Source of the DNA: an uncultured Oscillospiraceae bacterium
GTDB lineage: Bacteria; Bacillota; Clostridia; Oscillospirales; Ruminococcaceae
Length of the DNA stretch: 37,487 bases
Assembly (NCBI GenBank): GCA_900539195.1
Contig: UQBC01000026.1
Span: 1 to 37,487, forward strand
Direction: 5' to 3'
Shown here: positions 24,978-32,008 of the stretch, one piece after another
Position numbering within the stretch: the first letter of the stretch is position 1
How the letters are laid out: every line of letters begins with the position of its first letter
Position numbers and translations under genes: made by a program
The notes under the pieces: model-generated
The model's input: only the letters and a program-made list of their open reading frames with translations
Database searches by the model: none
What the model was told of the DNA's origin: nothing

Positions 24978-25535
24978 TTAGTATTTCTTGCCGCCGCTTA
25001 CTTCGGCTGTATTATCGTCAAGATAACGGGTTAAAAACACCGTTACTTCCGGTAAATCTATCGGTACATTGCCGAGTATTTTCTTTAACTGTCTTGTGTC
25101 AAGAGTAAAGCTTCTTTCATCAACCGAATAGTTGTATATAAAATCTATACGGCAGTTTGTATCTATAAGCGATATGAGCGTATCTGTCATATTGCCGAGC
25201 GGAATTCTGTCAATGCTTGACAGTACGAAAACAGCCTTTACGGCAGTGCCTTTTTCTTTTTCCGAGCTTATCTCAAAGCTGCCGCCGGTCATTTCAGATG
25301 CGGCTTTGAAAAAAGGCACTCCGAATCCGTTTTTTCTCTTTGTTCTTGTTGTATAGAACGGATCAACGGCTTTTGACAGCTCTTCATCTGACATACCGCA
25401 ACCGTTGTCTTTTATAACAACGGCAAGAGTATCAGATTTGCTGTCAATGCTGACGGTTATTTCTATAGCAGAAGCCCGTGCGCTGATTGAATTCTGTACA
25501 ATATCAAGAATGTGAAGAGAAATTTCAGGAAACAT
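24978..25535 (-). CDS. Stand-alone GHKL HATPase in the hydrogenase operon
   Basis: A 185-residue soluble protein made of a histidine-kinase-type ATP-binding domain without any sensor, DHp or phospho-acceptor domain. The N-box is HILDIVQNSISA with N15, the G1 box DNGCGM lies at 43-48 (D43), and the G2 box is KNGFGVPFF (69-77). Residues about 105-185 form an extra alpha/beta part I do not recognise. It could be an anti-sigma-like kinase or a nucleotide switch. Its start overlaps the hndA stop by one base (TAATG), so it is tightly coupled to a hydrogenase subunit. Such genes recur in clostridial hydrogenase operons, but I know of no assigned function. Confidence 0.88.
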   Translation of the reverse strand: MFPEISLHILDIVQNSISARASAIEITVSIDSKSDTLAVVIKDNGCGMSDEELSKAVDPFYTTRTKRKNGFGVPFFKAASEMTGGSFEISSEKEKGTAVKAVFVLSSIDRIPLGNMTDTLISLIDTNCRIDFIYNYSVDERSFTLDTRQLKKILGNVPIDLPEVTVFLTRYLDDNTAEVSGGKKY

Positions 25536-26035
25536 TATTCTGTATATTTAGCCAGAATACCATCAATCTGGTCAACTGTAAGCTTTCCGTAAACGTCATC
25601 GTTTACTGTCATTACGGGAGCAAGTCCGCAGGCACCTATGCAACGGCAGGCGTCAAGAGAGAAGATGCCGTCCTGTGTGCATTTTCCGTCCGAAATTCCG
25701 AGCTTTTCGGAGAGCTTTGCAAAAATATCGCCTGAGCCTTTAACATAGCAGGCTGTACCAAGACAGACAGAAATTTTGTACTTGCCCTTAGGATAAAGTG
25801 AGAATTGCGAGTAAAATGTGGAAACACCGTATACCTTTTCAAGCGGTATTCCCATTTCTTCGGCTATTATTGACTGAACCTCAATAGGCAGATAGCCGTA
25901 GATTTCCTGAGCCTGCTGGAGTACCGGCATAAGCGCACCCTGCTGACCCTTGTGCTGACCGATCATCTCACGCAGAGCTTTTTCCTGCTCAGGTGTGCCG
26001 TTGAACGGTACGGTAGTTTTTTCTTTGGAACCCAT
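25535..26035 (-). CDS. hndA: Hydrogenase NuoE-like subunit (HydC/HndA)
   Basis: The 166-residue 24-kDa-type subunit, with an N-terminal four-helix part (about 15-75, LMPVLQQAQEIYGYLP) and a thioredoxin-like [2Fe-2S] domain. Ligands are C91, C96 (CLGTAC), C132 and C136 (CIGAC); an additional C130 sits beside the third. In bifurcating complexes it docks on the flavin subunit HndC. It is the first gene of the operon, with AAGGAGG (GGAGG core 26043-26047) well placed before ATG 26035. The operon order is hndA, HATPase, hndB, hndC, hndD. Confidence 0.96.
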   Translation of the reverse strand: MGSKEKTTVPFNGTPEQEKALREMIGQHKGQQGALMPVLQQAQEIYGYLPIEVQSIIAEEMGIPLEKVYGVSTFYSQFSLYPKGKYKISVCLGTACYVKGSGDIFAKLSEKLGISDGKCTQDGIFSLDACRCIGACGLAPVMTVNDDVYGKLTVDQIDGILAKYTE

Positions 26036-26092
26036 TATATAACCTCCTTGGATTTGACCCGCAATTCTTGCCGATTCACGGGGGATATGTCA

Positions 26093-26122
26093 ATTATAAC
26101 ATATTTGTTATGAAAATTTCAC
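26093..26122 (-). promoter_or_regulatory. Promoter of the hydrogenase operon
   Basis: On the minus strand GTGAAA (26122-26117) and TATAAT (26098-26093) have an 18-bp spacer, about 57 bases before hndA. The -35 lies within a TGAAAATTTCA near-palindrome (26111-26121), and the -10 side carries ATAACA/TGTTAT (26096-26111). These elements weakly recall Rex redox-repressor sites, but the half-sites deviate from consensus. Confidence 0.6.
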
Positions 26123-26255
26123 TATATATTTGTACTCAAATTTTCCGCCGTACTTTGTTGATTATGCACTAATCGATAATTTGATATCGGATAAATTTAC
26201 TCTATTATTACCTAAAAACCGTCATTTTCTACAAATTTCTCAGTCTAATTTCAAC

Positions 26256-26284
26256 TTTACATAAGGGTCAGATTGTGATATAAT
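26256..26284 (+). promoter_or_regulatory. Promoter of the DRTGG-amylase-HAD genes
   Basis: TTTACA (26256-26261) and TATAAT (26279-26284) have a 17-bp spacer. The leader to the DRTGG gene is about 65 bases. Confidence 0.8.
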
Positions 26285-26356
26285 AACACTATGATTTGTG
26301 CATATTGCATATAACACGGCATGAATCGCAACAATCGGTAAAGGCAGGTTTCACAA

Positions 26357-26689
26357 ATGACGGTCGGACAGCTTATAAGAAAAGGATTGTTCGGAGTGCT
26401 TAACAGCGGTAACGAAGACAGTGTTATAAATAATGTGTTTTCGTGCGACCTGTTAAGCCTTGCGATGACCAAAGATCTTGACGGCTGTGCATGGTTTACC
26501 GTTATAGGAAACGTAAACACGATAGCCGTAGCGGCACACACGGGTGCGTCCTGTGTTGTGCTTTGCGAAAAGGTAAAACCGGATGCCGACGCTTTGCTAA
26601 AAGCGCAGGAGCATAATATTGCTCTGTTCGTTTCGGATAAACCTGTTTTTGATTCGGCGGCGGAGCTTTATGCCTTTACGGATGTGTAA
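26357..26689 (+). CDS. DRTGG-domain protein
   Basis: A 110-residue single-domain protein resembling the DRTGG family (MTVGQLI start, CDLLSLAM and a central glycine-rich beta segment VIGNVNTIAVAAHTGASCVVLCE). DRTGG domains are found next to CBS and phosphotransacetylase domains and are thought to bind a ligand; the ligand is not known. Single-domain copies commonly accompany clostridial [FeFe] hydrogenase and HATPase genes, and here it faces the hydrogenase operon across a shared control region. The amylase gene follows 22 bases later with no terminator between, so they are likely co-transcribed. Confidence 0.8.
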   Translation: MTVGQLIRKGLFGVLNSGNEDSVINNVFSCDLLSLAMTKDLDGCAWFTVIGNVNTIAVAAHTGASCVVLCEKVKPDADALLKAQEHNIALFVSDKPVFDSAAELYAFTDV

Positions 26690-26711
26690 AATAAATAAGG
26701 GAGATTTCAAA

Positions 26712-28031
26712 ATGAGCGATTTCACAAATTTTGCGGTATATCACATTTATCCTCTCGGATTCTGCGGTTGCCCCAAGACAAACGATTATTCGGAGAACAC
26801 CGAAAACAGACTTAAAAAGATAGAGGACGCTATTCCTCATATAAAGGAAATGGGCTTCAACGCTATATATTTCGGACCTGTGTTCCAGTCGGTAGCACAC
26901 GGATATGATACTGTTGACTATACAAAAATAGACAGCAGACTCGGCACAAACGCTGATTTTGCCGCACTTTGCAAAAAGCTGCACGAAAACGACATCAAGG
27001 TAATACTTGACGGCGTGTTCAACCACGTCGGCAGAGATTTCACAAAATTCGTTGAGGTCAGAAACGGCAACAACAGTTATCGTGACTGGTTTCATATCAA
27101 TGACGGAAATTCCTGCTATAATGACGGCTTCTGGTATGAGGGCTGGGAAGGACATTACGAGCTTGTAAAGTTAAATCTGTACAACCCCGCAGTAAAGGAA
27201 TACTTAAAGGAGGTCATCACAGGGTGGGTTAAGGAGTTCGATATTGACGGACTTCGCCTCGATGTTGCGTACTGCCTCGACCTTAATTTCCTGAAGGAAC
27301 TGCACGGTCATTGCAAGTGGCTGAAAAACGATTTCTGGCTGATGGGCGAAACACTCCACGGCGATTACAACCGCTGGATGAATCCCGAAATGCTTGACAG
27401 CGTGACCAATTACGAATGCTATAAGGGTTTGTTCTCCAGCTTCAACGACCTTAATATGTTTGAGATAGCACATTCGCTCAACCGTCAGTTCGGAAAAGAG
27501 CAGTGGTGTCTTTATACAGGAAAGCTACTTTACAGCTTTGTTGACAATCACGATGTTTCACGAATAGCCACAATGCTTGACAATAAGCGCCAGCTTCCCG
27601 TGATTTACCCGCTCCTGTTCACGATGCCCGGCATACCCGGTGTTTATTACGGCAGTGAGTACGGCATAGAGGGCGACAAGCACAACGGCGATGACGCTCT
27701 GCGTGTTGAATATAACGAGGAAAAGTTCAGGGCTGAGGGTATAGCCGATCTCACAGCCGAGATCACTGAGCTGTGTAATCTGCGTACCTCCTCAAAGGCG
27801 CTCGCTCACGGCGATTATACACCCTTACAGCTTTTAAACAGACAGTTCTCGTTCAGACGTGACTGTGACGGCGAAACTGTTGTAACGCTTCTTAATATAG
27901 ACGATAATCCGTTTGATTTCAATCCCGGTATTTCCGGTGAATTCACTGATGTGCTTACAGGAAAGAAGATAGATTTATCGGGCAGTGTTCATCTTGACGG
28001 ATGCAGTGCCGTAGTAGCGGTGAATAAATGA
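26712..28031 (+). CDS. GH13 alpha-amylase family glycosidase
   Basis: A 439-residue cytoplasmic (no signal peptide) alpha-glucan hydrolase. The GH13 barrel regions are all present: DGVFNHVG (region I, 100-107), GLRLDVAYC (region II, nucleophile D184), LMGETL (region III, acid/base E213) and FVDNHD (region IV, D281). The N-terminus goes straight into the barrel (YHIYPLGFCG), as in small intracellular maltodextrin-acting enzymes; exact specificity (maltodextrinase, neopullulanase or oligo-glucosidase) cannot be read from sequence. ATG 26712 is used because AAGGGAGA precedes it; an upstream in-frame ATG at 26619 lies inside the DRTGG gene. The stop overlaps the HAD gene as ATGA. Confidence 0.92.
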   Translation: MSDFTNFAVYHIYPLGFCGCPKTNDYSENTENRLKKIEDAIPHIKEMGFNAIYFGPVFQSVAHGYDTVDYTKIDSRLGTNADFAALCKKLHENDIKVILDGVFNHVGRDFTKFVEVRNGNNSYRDWFHINDGNSCYNDGFWYEGWEGHYELVKLNLYNPAVKEYLKEVITGWVKEFDIDGLRLDVAYCLDLNFLKELHGHCKWLKNDFWLMGETLHGDYNRWMNPEMLDSVTNYECYKGLFSSFNDLNMFEIAHSLNRQFGKEQWCLYTGKLLYSFVDNHDVSRIATMLDNKRQLPVIYPLLFTMPGIPGVYYGSEYGIEGDKHNGDDALRVEYNEEKFRAEGIADLTAEITELCNLRTSSKALAHGDYTPLQLLNRQFSFRRDCDGETVVTLLNIDDNPFDFNPGISGEFTDVLTGKKIDLSGSVHLDGCSAVVAVNK

Positions 28032-28681
28032 TTAAAGCGGTAATATTCGATATGGACGGTACACTGCTTGACAGCGAAAGGATAGGGCTTAAGGCGTGGC
28101 AGTATGTGATTGATAAGTACAGCCTGCCGTTTGACCTTTCGCTCCCGTACCGTTCTATCGGACTGAATTATGATTCGATGAAGACCCTCTTTCTTTCCGA
28201 GCTTGGCGGGGATTACCCCTTTGATAAATACTGGGGATACGCAAAGCAGTATTTTGCGCAATACGAAGAGAAGAACGGCATACCCGTAAAGCCCGGCTTT
28301 GATGAGCTTTGCACATATCTTAAAGCGAATAAAGTCGGAATGTACGTTGCCACCTCTACATATCACGCTTCTGCGTCTAAGGAGCTTGAGCATTCGGGTA
28401 TTCTCGGATATTTTGACGGAATTATCGGCGGCGATGAGATAACAAGAGGAAAACCCGGCCCGGAAATATTTATAACAGCCGCCGAAAAGACTGGCTTTGA
28501 CAAGTCGGAATGCCTTATTGTCGAGGACAGCTCAAACGGCCTCAGGGCAGGCATAGCGTCGGGTATACGGACGGTGTTCATAAAGGATATAGTAGATGTG
28601 CCGTCGGAAATTACCGACAAGGTTTTTGCAAGTTGCGACGATTTATCGGGAGTTATCGGAATAATCACGCAAATTCGGTGA
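28028..28681 (+). CDS. HAD-IA phosphatase / beta-phosphoglucomutase-like
   Basis: A 217-residue HAD-superfamily enzyme. Motif I is D8-M-D10 with GTLLDSE, motif II is the ATST region, motif III the lysine in RGKPGPEIF and motif IV VEDSSNG. A helical cap inserted after motif I (about 15-80) is that of subfamily IA, as in beta-phosphoglucomutase and small phosphoglycolate-type phosphatases. It is translationally coupled (ATGA) to the GH13 enzyme. A role turning over glucose-phosphate or sugar phosphates from maltodextrin is reasonable but inferred. No terminator was clear after it; the metA promoter begins 16 bases downstream. Confidence 0.9.
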   Translation: MIKAVIFDMDGTLLDSERIGLKAWQYVIDKYSLPFDLSLPYRSIGLNYDSMKTLFLSELGGDYPFDKYWGYAKQYFAQYEEKNGIPVKPGFDELCTYLKANKVGMYVATSTYHASASKELEHSGILGYFDGIIGGDEITRGKPGPEIFITAAEKTGFDKSECLIVEDSSNGLRAGIASGIRTVFIKDIVDVPSEITDKVFASCDDLSGVIGIITQIR

Positions 28682-28696
28682 TATTATCTGTTTTGC

Positions 28697-28725
28697 TTGC
28701 ATTTATACGTTTCGTGTGGTATAAT
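28697..28725 (+). promoter_or_regulatory. metA promoter
   Basis: TTGCAT (28697-28702), a 17-bp spacer and TATAAT (28720-28725). The leader is only about 30 bases, so there is no room for a SAM riboswitch or T-box, which often control methionine genes in Firmicutes. Confidence 0.82.
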
Positions 28726-28759
28726 CAAATATTATGACGAAATGAAAAGGATGATGTAA

Positions 28760-29689
28760 ATGCCGATTAAAATACCGAATAATCTGCCGGCTTTCAGCAC
28801 GCTTGTCAACGAGAATATTTTCGTTATGGCTGATGAAAAAGCATCACGACAGGACATAAGACCGCTCAAGGTCGCTATAGTAAACCTTATGCCTACAAAG
28901 ATAGTTACTGAAACACAGCTTTTAAGGCTGCTCAGTAACACTCCCTTGCAGGTGGATATTACTCTTGTGAAAACGGAAACCCACAATCCGAAAAACACCT
29001 CGCAGGAGCATCTTCTGAACTTCTACACCACCTTCAATCAGATAAAGGAGCAGTATTTTGACGCACTCATCATAACCGGTGCGCCCGTTGAATTGCTCGA
29101 CTTCAACTCCGTCCATTACTGGAAGGAGCTGTGCGATATAATGGAGTGGAGTAAAACTCACGCATTCAGCACGGTGCATATCTGCTGGGCGGCATTTGCA
29201 GGACTGTACTATCATTACGGTATTCAGAAGCAGGTGCTTGACAAGAAGATGTTCGGCATCTTCCCCCATAAGATAAATGCAATCAACCACCCGCTTCTCA
29301 AGGGCTTTGACGATATTTTTATGGTACCCCATTCACGTTATACGGGTGTAAAGATGGAAGATATTGAAACCAATCCTAATCTTGCACTGCTTGCCTATTC
29401 GGATATTGCGGGAGCATATATCGTTGCAGACCGCACGAACAGACAGATTTTCATTACAGGTCACGCCGAGTATGACAGGAACACGCTCAAGGATGAGTAT
29501 ATGCGTGACGTGGAAAAAGGCATACCGATAGAAGTGCCGTATAACTATTTCCCCGATGATAACCCTAAGCTGACACCGCACTTTACTTGGCGTGGTCACG
29601 CAAGCCTTATGTACTCAAACTGGCTTAACTTCTGCGTATATCAGGAAACCCCGTTCGATCTAACAAAGCTCGAACCGCTTGAGTATTAA
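28760..29689 (+). CDS. metA: Homoserine O-acetyltransferase, MetA fold
   Basis: Acylates homoserine, the committed step of methionine synthesis. The 309 residues are of the MetA (glutamine-amidotransferase-like) fold, not the MetX fold. The nucleophile is C142 (HICWAAFAG), with H235 and E237 (GHAEYD) completing the triad. Residue 111 in GAPVELL is Glu. In MetA enzymes Glu111 selects acetyl-CoA and Gly111 succinyl-CoA, so this should be an acetyltransferase despite the usual succinyltransferase label. It is monocistronic, with its own promoter and terminator and AAAAGGA before ATG 28760. No other methionine gene is nearby. Confidence 0.95.
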   Translation: MPIKIPNNLPAFSTLVNENIFVMADEKASRQDIRPLKVAIVNLMPTKIVTETQLLRLLSNTPLQVDITLVKTETHNPKNTSQEHLLNFYTTFNQIKEQYFDALIITGAPVELLDFNSVHYWKELCDIMEWSKTHAFSTVHICWAAFAGLYYHYGIQKQVLDKKMFGIFPHKINAINHPLLKGFDDIFMVPHSRYTGVKMEDIETNPNLALLAYSDIAGAYIVADRTNRQIFITGHAEYDRNTLKDEYMRDVEKGIPIEVPYNYFPDDNPKLTPHFTWRGHASLMYSNWLNFCVYQETPFDLTKLEPLEY

Positions 29690-29699
29690 CGTAAATAAA

Positions 29700-29734
29700 A
29701 AAAGTCACAGTTTTTTACTGTGACTTTTCCTTTT
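29700..29734 (+). terminator. metA terminator
   Basis: A 12-bp stem (29700-29711 with 29717-29728) around TTTTT, with arms beginning AAAAGTCACAG, ends in a T-rich tail and is followed at once by the ribosome site of the next gene. Read-through or a separate start for the nucleotidyltransferase cannot be decided. Confidence 0.88.
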
Positions 29735-29754
29735 CTGCTTCACCGGAGGTGTTT

Positions 29755-30573
29755 ATGAATCGTTACGACGAACTGCTGAAACGTTTGCTCGCTGTGTGCG
29801 AATCTCAGCCCGAAATAAAGGCGGTAATAATTGTCGGCTCACAGGCAAGAGAAATTTCAAAGGCGGACGAATATTCCGACCTCGATCTGATTATTGCTTG
29901 CTCAGAACCTCAAATATTGCTTTATGAAAATAATATAATAGGCAAACTGGGTAAGCCCGTATATTCGTTTGTTGAAGATACCTTTGCAGGAGAAAAAGAA
30001 CGCCGTATCCTATTTGAAAAATCGCTTGATGTCGATGTGATTGTTATGTCAGAGGACAGCCTTGTAAATCTACTTAAATCACACAATGCCGATTTTATTC
30101 TGAATCGTGGTTTTTCGCTTTGTTATGACGCTTGCGGCATTTCACAGCTTATTTGTAAATCATCAAAAATCACACCCTGTGATTTGACTGCTTTATCAGA
30201 GGAAAGTTTCTGTAATATTACAAATGATTTTATATTCCACACCGTGTGGGCAGAGAAGAAAATCAGACGTGGAGAGCTTTGGACAGCGATAATGTGCGTG
30301 AACGGCTATCTCAAGACAAAACTGATCATAATTATTGAGATGTATGAACACTGCGTTCACGGCATCGCTTACGATACATGGCATAACGGCAGAATGGCAG
30401 AGCAGTGGGCAGAGCCGTTCATCGTCGATAAGCTTGGCAATTGCTTTTCCCGCTATGATGCGGACGACCTGCTCTCCGCCCTTACAGCCACAAGAGAGCT
30501 GTTCCTGACCCTCGCCAAAGAGTGCGCCTCAGCTTACGGCTACACTACCGGCATACCCGAAATCGACAGCTGA
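29755..30573 (+). CDS. ANT(6)-like aminoglycoside nucleotidyltransferase
   Basis: A 272-residue nucleotidyltransferase with GSQAR (28-32) and D42-x-D44 in DEYSDLDLII, then a third acid in LDVDVIV (D92/D94). This is the metal-binding triad of pol-beta-type enzymes. A helical C-terminal half (about 130-272) matches the aminoglycoside 6-adenylyltransferase (AadE/ANT(6)) family. Distant family members of this sort are frequent in gut Clostridia and need not confer resistance. The start is ATG 29755, with GGAGG at 29745-29749; a GTG at 29749 overlaps that site and is unlikely. Composition resembles the neighbours, so there is no sign of recent transfer, and no mobile element is adjacent. Confidence 0.8.
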   Translation: MNRYDELLKRLLAVCESQPEIKAVIIVGSQAREISKADEYSDLDLIIACSEPQILLYENNIIGKLGKPVYSFVEDTFAGEKERRILFEKSLDVDVIVMSEDSLVNLLKSHNADFILNRGFSLCYDACGISQLICKSSKITPCDLTALSEESFCNITNDFIFHTVWAEKKIRRGELWTAIMCVNGYLKTKLIIIIEMYEHCVHGIAYDTWHNGRMAEQWAEPFIVDKLGNCFSRYDADDLLSALTATRELFLTLAKECASAYGYTTGIPEIDS

Positions 30574-30582
30574 ATACAGCAA

Positions 30583-30620
30583 AGCCGCAGACCGCTTTAT
30601 CGCAGGTCTGCGGCTGTTTT
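30583..30620. terminator. Terminator between nucleotidyltransferase and glyoxalase genes
   Basis: A perfect 11-bp GC-rich stem (30583-30593 with 30605-30615) around an 11-base loop, with GTTTTGTTT after it on the plus strand. It lies between convergent genes and may serve both. Confidence 0.88.
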
Positions 30621-30622
30621 GT

Positions 30623-31018
30623 TTACTTTTCGCAGAAAAGCTCTATCTGCTCGCCGAGCGGTCCGTAGCAGAAAGCAATCCTTGCTACAAGCGGATTCTC
30701 GGCAGGAATGTAAATGTTTTTCGGCTTTACGAATACCTCATATCCGGCTTTTTCAATCCTGTCTGCAAGCTCGTCCACATCTGTCACGCTGAGTGCGAAA
30801 TGCCTTATTACGCCTTGCGGCAAGTCACTTTCGGCATTTGAGAAAACCTCGATTATACCGTTTCCCGTATCAAACATAACCCCGATGGGATTATCCCAAT
30901 CGGGACCCCACTGTCTTACTATCATCATACCGAGGGTTTCGGTGTAGAAAGCGATAACCTTTTTAAGCTGTTCGCCCTTACTGCATTTGAATGAAACGTG
31001 GTGTATACCTGTTACCAT
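30623..31018 (-). CDS. VOC/glyoxalase-family protein
   Basis: A 131-residue vicinal-oxygen-chelate protein with two beta-alpha-beta-beta-beta modules. Candidate metal ligands are H7 (IHHVSF), E57 (IIEVFS), H73 (RHFAL) and E126 (QIELF), in the order of glyoxalase I-type enzymes. The family includes glyoxalase I, dioxygenases and resistance proteins, and the reaction cannot be told here. Its start lies 3 bases past the esterase stop. AAGGAG (31025-31030) is embedded at the end of the esterase gene, so the two are co-transcribed. Confidence 0.88.
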   Translation of the reverse strand: MVTGIHHVSFKCSKGEQLKKVIAFYTETLGMMIVRQWGPDWDNPIGVMFDTGNGIIEVFSNAESDLPQGVIRHFALSVTDVDELADRIEKAGYEVFVKPKNIYIPAENPLVARIAFCYGPLGEQIELFCEK

Positions 31019-31021
31019 TTC

Positions 31022-31942
31022 TTACTCCTTATTTCTATGGCAGGTCTTTATCCAACCTGTAATGCCGTTTGGAATTTTATCACAATACGGCGCTCCGTCA
31101 TCATAGATAAGGTTCGCCTGTACCTGTGTAATCATACAGTGCTGACCCATCTCTATTCCGAAAAACAGCGAAGCGACGCCGTGGTCGCCGTTTCTTGTCC
31201 ATTCGGGAGTATAGCAGATTCCGTTTTTCATTGTTGAGATGTAGTCATAGATTTCGCTGTATTCCTTTTTATAGCAACCGAATTCATCGTGTCTGCCACA
31301 GGCATAAAGCACATTTACGCCGTTTTTTTCAAGCGTTTCAAGCTGACTGATAGAAGGCATGAATCCTGAAGAAACGGGTATACAGCCGTCAAATAGTTCA
31401 GGATAGTTTAGTACCATTCCCCATGTCATATATCCGCCTGAAGAACCACCTGCGATAATTATGTCAGAAATCGGATTGTCGTTGACTGTCTTGTTTATAA
31501 TGTCTTTGAGATAAGGAAAATACTTTTCGTTCCAGCTGTCGCACAGTTCTCCGTTTTCATCTTTCTTTTCGTTCGCCAGAGGCACAAGTATAAAAGCACC
31601 ACCATCCATTTTCTGTTGATAATCAGCAGTTGCAAACATTTCGCCGCCGCTGTGCGATATACATATTCTTCCGTCAAATGAGTTTGTTGCACCGTGAATA
31701 AATACAAGAAGCGGATATTTACCGCATTGACGGATAGCTCCGTTTTTTGACGGATTGTACAGATAATATGTAATATCACCTGTTTTTTCGGCAGGAAAAG
31801 TGAATTTCTCGAATTTATCACGTTCCGTTCCGCCGACATAAGAAGGCTTGTAGCTTATAAAATCTTCTTTTCCGAGATACTTTTCCCATTCCGGTCGGAC
31901 GTTGTCAACCTTTGTTTTATGGCTGAATTCTGTTACTTTCAT
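31022..31942 (-). CDS. Alpha/beta-hydrolase, PHB-depolymerase/esterase-like
   Basis: A 306-residue cytoplasmic alpha/beta hydrolase. The nucleophile elbow is GGSSGG with S168, the likely acid is D219 (CGRHDEFG) and the likely base H254 (NGDHGVAS). The oxyanion strand FIHGATNS (81-88) resembles LpqC/prolyl-oligopeptidase-like esterases. An N-terminal strand-rich extension of about 60 residues precedes the core. The substrate is unknown. The start at 31942 has GGAGG four to five bases upstream. No convincing promoter lies directly in front, only a long hairpin, so it may be reached by read-through from glgP. Confidence 0.85.
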   Translation of the reverse strand: MKVTEFSHKTKVDNVRPEWEKYLGKEDFISYKPSYVGGTERDKFEKFTFPAEKTGDITYYLYNPSKNGAIRQCGKYPLLVFIHGATNSFDGRICISHSGGEMFATADYQQKMDGGAFILVPLANEKKDENGELCDSWNEKYFPYLKDIINKTVNDNPISDIIIAGGSSGGYMTWGMVLNYPELFDGCIPVSSGFMPSISQLETLEKNGVNVLYACGRHDEFGCYKKEYSEIYDYISTMKNGICYTPEWTRNGDHGVASLFFGIEMGQHCMITQVQANLIYDDGAPYCDKIPNGITGWIKTCHRNKE

Positions 31943-31960
31943 CTTTCCTCCTTGTATTAG

Positions 31961-31998
31961 TTAAGGCAATACCGATATAAAGTTCGGTATTGCCTTAA
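31961..31998 (-). terminator. Perfect 15-bp hairpin between glgP and esterase
   Basis: Arms 31961-31975 and 31984-31998 pair perfectly around an 8-base loop. On the minus strand it follows the glgP stop by about 10 bases, but it is followed by CTAATACAAGG rather than a T run. It may be a weak terminator or an RNA processing/stabilising hairpin. Confidence 0.55.
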
Positions 31999-32008
31999 TT
32001 CTATGTTA

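Larger units (their letters stand above)
26036..26356. promoter_or_regulatory. 321-base divergent control region, hndA / DRTGG
   Basis: It holds two back-to-back promoters (26093-26122 minus, 26256-26284 plus), both described separately, and AT-rich sequence between them with a weak inverted repeat CGATA/TATCG (26174-26178/26185-26189). A tandem TGCATAT pair lies in the DRTGG leader around 26302-26316. I see no gene, structured RNA or riboswitch in it. Confidence 0.6.

Noticed and set aside
26296..26320. Tandem TGCATAT repeat in the DRTGG leader as an operator
   Set aside because: Two short AT-rich copies are not enough to separate from chance in this AT-rich region.
26619..26711. N-terminal extension of the GH13 enzyme
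   Set aside because: It lies within the DRTGG gene in another frame; ATG 26712 has a ribosome site and begins the barrel.
28682..28759. SAM riboswitch before metA
   Set aside because: The leader after the promoter is about 30 bases, far too short.
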